In this document: piece after piece, positions 5,805 to 7,591 of the stretch
Position numbering within the stretch: position 1 is the first letter of the stretch
How the letters are laid out: each line of letters begins with the position of its first letter
Made by a program: the position numbers and the translations under genes
Assembly: GCA_003552765.1 (NCBI GenBank)
Contig: PUOI01000580.1
Span: 1-7,591 of the forward strand
Origin: Candidatus Hydrogenedentota bacterium
GTDB taxonomy: Bacteria > Hydrogenedentota > Hydrogenedentia > Hydrogenedentales > SLHB01
DNA length: 7,591 nucleotides
Reading direction: 5' to 3'
The notes under the pieces: generated by a model
Seen by the model: the letters and a program-made list of their open reading frames with translations, nothing else
Told to the model about the DNA's origin: nothing
The model's database searches: none

Positions 5805-6221
5805 CTAGAAGTCCTCGAAGCCCTCAAGGGGATCGCCGAAATCCTCATCGTCAAAATCGTCGAGGTCGTCGGGAGCCTCCATGTCATCGGGATCCATGGG
5901 CTCCTGCACGGGCTCCTCCAGCGGGGGCAGCTCGTCGTCCATGGGCTCTTCCATGGGCTCCTCCATCGGAGGCAGCTCTTGATCCATGGGCTCTTCCATG
6001 GGCTCTTCCATCGGAGGCAGTTCTTGATCCATGGGCTCGTCCATGGGCTCGTCCATCGGAGGCAGTTCCTGATCCATGGGTTCCTCCGGCGGCGCCGGAG
6101 CGTCCGGCGGATCCTCCATGTGAATGCCTGGCTCCAACGGTTCTCCAGGTCCCGGAGTCTCGCAACCAAGCAGGGCCACGGCCACGAAAGCCGCCGCCGT
6201 TCCCACAAGCAGTTCCTTCAT
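5805..6221 (-). CDS. Acidic Met/Pro-rich repeat lipoprotein (paralog 2)
   Basis: The 138-residue precursor starts MKELL, followed by a hydrophobic segment and an ALLGC lipobox with C20 as lipid anchor. Residues 48-107 are four exact-length 15-residue repeats of the form PMDQELPPMEEPMEE; the two middle copies (63-77, 78-92) are identical in protein sequence and the last is more diverged. The tail (118-138) is Asp-rich with four Phe residues and ends EGFEDF, a part missing from paralog 1. The mature chain has no Lys or Arg and one His, so it is strongly anionic and probably extended, perhaps a periplasmic spacer, a wall-associated protein or a cation-binding protein. No named family is recognised. 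AAAGGAGG lies 6 nt before the ATG, a near-perfect ribosome binding site, suggesting high expression. It shares signal type, repeat vocabulary (EEPMD, DEPMDEPM) and leader with paralog 1. Confidence 0.82.
   Translation of the reverse strand: MKELLVGTAAAFVAVALLGCETPGPGEPLEPGIHMEDPPDAPAPPEEPMDQELPPMDEPMDEPMDQELPPMEEPMEEPMDQELPPMEEPMEEPMDDELPPLEEPVQEPMDPDDMEAPDDLDDFDDEDFGDPLEGFEDF
5901..6080 (-). repeat. In-frame 45-bp tandem repeat, four copies
   Basis: Four 45-bp units lie at 6080-6036, 6035-5991, 5990-5946 and 5945-5901, encoding the 15-residue repeats of the lipoprotein. The period is exact; GGAGGCAG-type marks recur on the plus strand at 5968, 6013 and 6058. Each unit contains shorter CCATGGGCTC sub-repeats about 12 bp apart. 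The array keeps frame, so copy-number change would alter length without breaking the protein. Confidence 0.9.
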
Positions 6222-6228
6222 ATCGTTC

Positions 6229-6237
6229 CTCCTTTCT
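6229..6237 (-). promoter_or_regulatory. Leader motif shared by both lipoprotein genes
   Basis: AGAAAGGAG sits 7 nt before the start codon here and, identically, at 5487-5495 before the other lipoprotein gene. In this copy the next base extends it to AAAGGAGG, close to the full anti-Shine-Dalgarno complement. The shared 9-mer and spacing support duplication of leader and gene together. Confidence 0.7.
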
Positions 6238-6256
6238 ATAGTGTCTGCGGTTTGTT

Positions 6257-6294
6257 ACGGTGAGCCGCTTACGGCTGCACCAATTCGTCACCGT
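6257..6294 (-). other. Nested hairpin upstream of lipoprotein paralog 2
   Basis: ACGGTGA (6257-6263) and TCACCGT (6288-6294) form a perfect 7-bp outer stem. Inside it, AGCCG/CGGCT forms a second stem at 6263-6276, and GGTG 6259-6262 can alternatively pair with CACC 6278-6281. It lies 36-73 bp before the ATG. It may be a leader structure or an operator-like palindrome; neither is shown. Confidence 0.4.
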
Positions 6295-6319
6295 ATCACA
6301 CGTACCAAAGCAATTTCAA
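6292..6319 (-). promoter_or_regulatory. Candidate promoter for lipoprotein paralog 2
   Basis: On the minus strand TTGAAA (6319-6314) is followed after 16 nt by GATACG (6297-6292), preceded by TG as in extended -10 elements. The -10 match is only partial. It lies in the more AT-rich part (about 6300-6420) of the 295-bp divergent gap between paralog 2 and the DUF2851 gene. No good promoter for the DUF2851 direction was found. Confidence 0.22.
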
Positions 6320-6516
6320 AACTGTTTATCGCACGCCACCTCTTGGGTTCTGGCATCCTATATGTTGTTCCATATCCATCTATGCTTCTTCATTCGCGTA
6401 TAGGCCCGTGGGCTTAATTGACCTTCGGCGCTCTCATGGCGTAGCGTGTGCCCCGGCGGCGTCGCGCGTTCGGGATTCGCCAAACACGGCGCGATTATAG
6501 GGCAAGCGGAGGGAGA

Positions 6517-7591
6517 ATGACATTTCGCGAAACGTACGGCGAGTTGCGGCGCCAACGCGCGGCCGTGGCCGAAGACTCCGGCGTGGCGGAGGAGGTGGTC
6601 CAACATATCTGGCACGAACTCGCGTTCGCCACGGACAATCTAGTGACCGACGATGGCCGCGCGCTGCGCATCGTGTCGCCGGGCTGGTGGAACCATGCCG
6701 AGGGCCCCGATTTTCGCGGCGCCCAGCTTGCGTTCAACGGCCGTCTGCGCGACGGCGACGTGGAAGTTCATCTCACCCACGCAGCGTGGAAGCAACACGG
6801 CCACGATGGCGATCCCCGCTTTGATCGCGTCCGCCTTATCGCCGTGCTCGAGAAGCGGCCTCCCCGTCAGCCGCCCCACACGTCCAGCGGACGGCGCATC
6901 CCATGTTTGCTCTTGGGGAACTTGTTAAAGGAAGACATCGATTCGCTGGCGGACCGCCTGCCGCTGTACCGTGAGCCCGCCCAGTCCCCGGCGGCTCATG
7001 GCGCCTGCGCCGCGCTTACCCGGCGCTTCGGGACAGACAACATGAACGAACTCGTACGGCTGGCGGGAGAGTGGCGCATGGTGCAGAAGGCGCAATTGCT
7101 GCGGGAACGCATGGCCTACGTGGGACCGGAGCAGGCCATCTACGAAGCGCTCCTGCGGGCCTGCGGCTACAGCCGGTACAAGCATCAGTTCCGCGTGACC
7201 GCCGAGCAGCTTCCCTACGAGCGGGCCCGGCAGTTGGCTAAGCAGGATACCCACCTTCTCGAAGCGGCCTACCTCCAACTCACGGGGCTCATGCCAGAAT
7301 CGCTGAACGAGGAGGCCGCCGGGTTCGCGCATTTCAGCCGTTTGGAAGCCCTGCGGCAAAAGCACCTCCCCGGTCTCCGCTCCATCCCCCTGGAATGGTC
7401 CCGGCTGAAGACGCGCCCCATCAACTACCCCGAACGGCGCATGGCGGGGATGGCGCGCTTCATTGCGCGCACGGCCGCCGAGGGCTTGCTCGCCACACTG
7501 GACCGGATTTGGATCGAGCCCCTCTCCCCCACAGCCCGGCGCAAGGCTCTTGAAGCACTCTTCCCAGGCCGGATGGGGTTCTGGGCCAACC
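6517..7591 (+). CDS. DUF2851 family protein (partial, runs off the window)
   Basis: The first 358 residues of a DUF2851 protein (Pfam PF11013) are visible. The conserved N-terminal pattern is present: VVQHIWHEL (27-35), a DGRALRIVSPGWWNHAEGPDFRGAQLAF-type segment (46-73) with GPDF at 63-66, GDVEVHL (80-86) and W91-KQHGHD. The function of the family is not established. The order of Asp in GPDF and Glu in VEVH on consecutive predicted strands resembles a PD-(D/E)xK nuclease core, which is my inference. The middle and C-terminal parts are helical and rich in Arg and Leu, without a signal peptide or membrane segment, so it is likely cytoplasmic. Start ATG 6517 is supported by GGAGG 4 nt upstream and by the position of the family's conserved start. 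It is divergent from the lipoprotein genes. The full family is usually about 400-450 residues, so little is missing. Confidence 0.85.
   Translation, partial: MTFRETYGELRRQRAAVAEDSGVAEEVVQHIWHELAFATDNLVTDDGRALRIVSPGWWNHAEGPDFRGAQLAFNGRLRDGDVEVHLTHAAWKQHGHDGDPRFDRVRLIAVLEKRPPRQPPHTSSGRRIPCLLLGNLLKEDIDSLADRLPLYREPAQSPAAHGACAALTRRFGTDNMNELVRLAGEWRMVQKAQLLRERMAYVGPEQAIYEALLRACGYSRYKHQFRVTAEQLPYERARQLAKQDTHLLEAAYLQLTGLMPESLNEEAAGFAHFSRLEALRQKHLPGLRSIPLEWSRLKTRPINYPERRMAGMARFIARTAAEGLLATLDRIWIEPLSPTARRKALEALFPGRMGFWAN

Noticed and set aside
5901..6080. CRISPR-like array
   Set aside because: The 45-bp units abut without unique spacers and keep a reading frame, so this is a coding tandem repeat.
5714..6208. 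Alternative frame across the 45-bp repeats (164 codons, Trp/Arg/Ser-rich)
   Set aside because: No signal peptide or ribosome binding site; it stays open only because the repeat unit lacks stops. The frame with lipobox and AAAGGAGG is preferred.

Overview
The window is about 7.6 kb of GC-rich bacterial chromosome. It carries housekeeping genes (ftsY end, cysS, rsmD), a few accessory genes and several hairpin-rich non-coding repeats. Two genes with clear lipoprotein signal peptides suggest a bacterium with diderm-type lipoproteins. The mix of a MNT nucleotidyltransferase, a 23S-IVP-type four-helix-bundle protein, a DUF2851 protein and palindromic dispersed repeats would fit large-genome environmental phyla such as the PVC group, Hydrogenedentota-like bacteria or deltaproteobacterial lineages. 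The sequence alone does not fix the taxon.

Layout from the left, plus strand unless stated: the 3' end of ftsY (1-153); a MNT-type nucleotidyltransferase (216-536) whose expected HEPN partner seems reduced to about its first ten codons; a 134-bp MITE-like inverted-repeat element (580-713); cysS (780-2192); a four-helix-bundle protein overlapping the cysS end (2129-2599); a mirror-symmetric array of six hairpins (2734-2937); rsmD, probably starting at GTG 3067 (3067-3630); and a FetB/UPF0014 ABC permease 26 bp after it (3657-4526). On the minus strand follow a short beta-carbonic-anhydrase-like protein (4531-5016), convergent with fetB, and two paralogous small lipoproteins (5201-5479 and 5805-6221) with mature parts made almost entirely of Met, Pro, Asp and Glu. 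Finally a DUF2851 gene (6517 to the window edge) is divergent from the second lipoprotein.

The genes do not form one pathway. ftsY, cysS and rsmD are core functions of protein targeting, tRNA charging and 16S rRNA methylation; rsmD and fetB are probably co-transcribed. The parts most worth attention are the two acidic Met/Pro-rich lipoproteins, which share a leader, lipobox architecture and repeat vocabulary, and the 2734-2937 element, whose mirror copies carry compensatory base changes in their stems. No CRISPR array, tRNA, rRNA or intact transposase is visible. I do not see a complete defence or biosynthetic system here.
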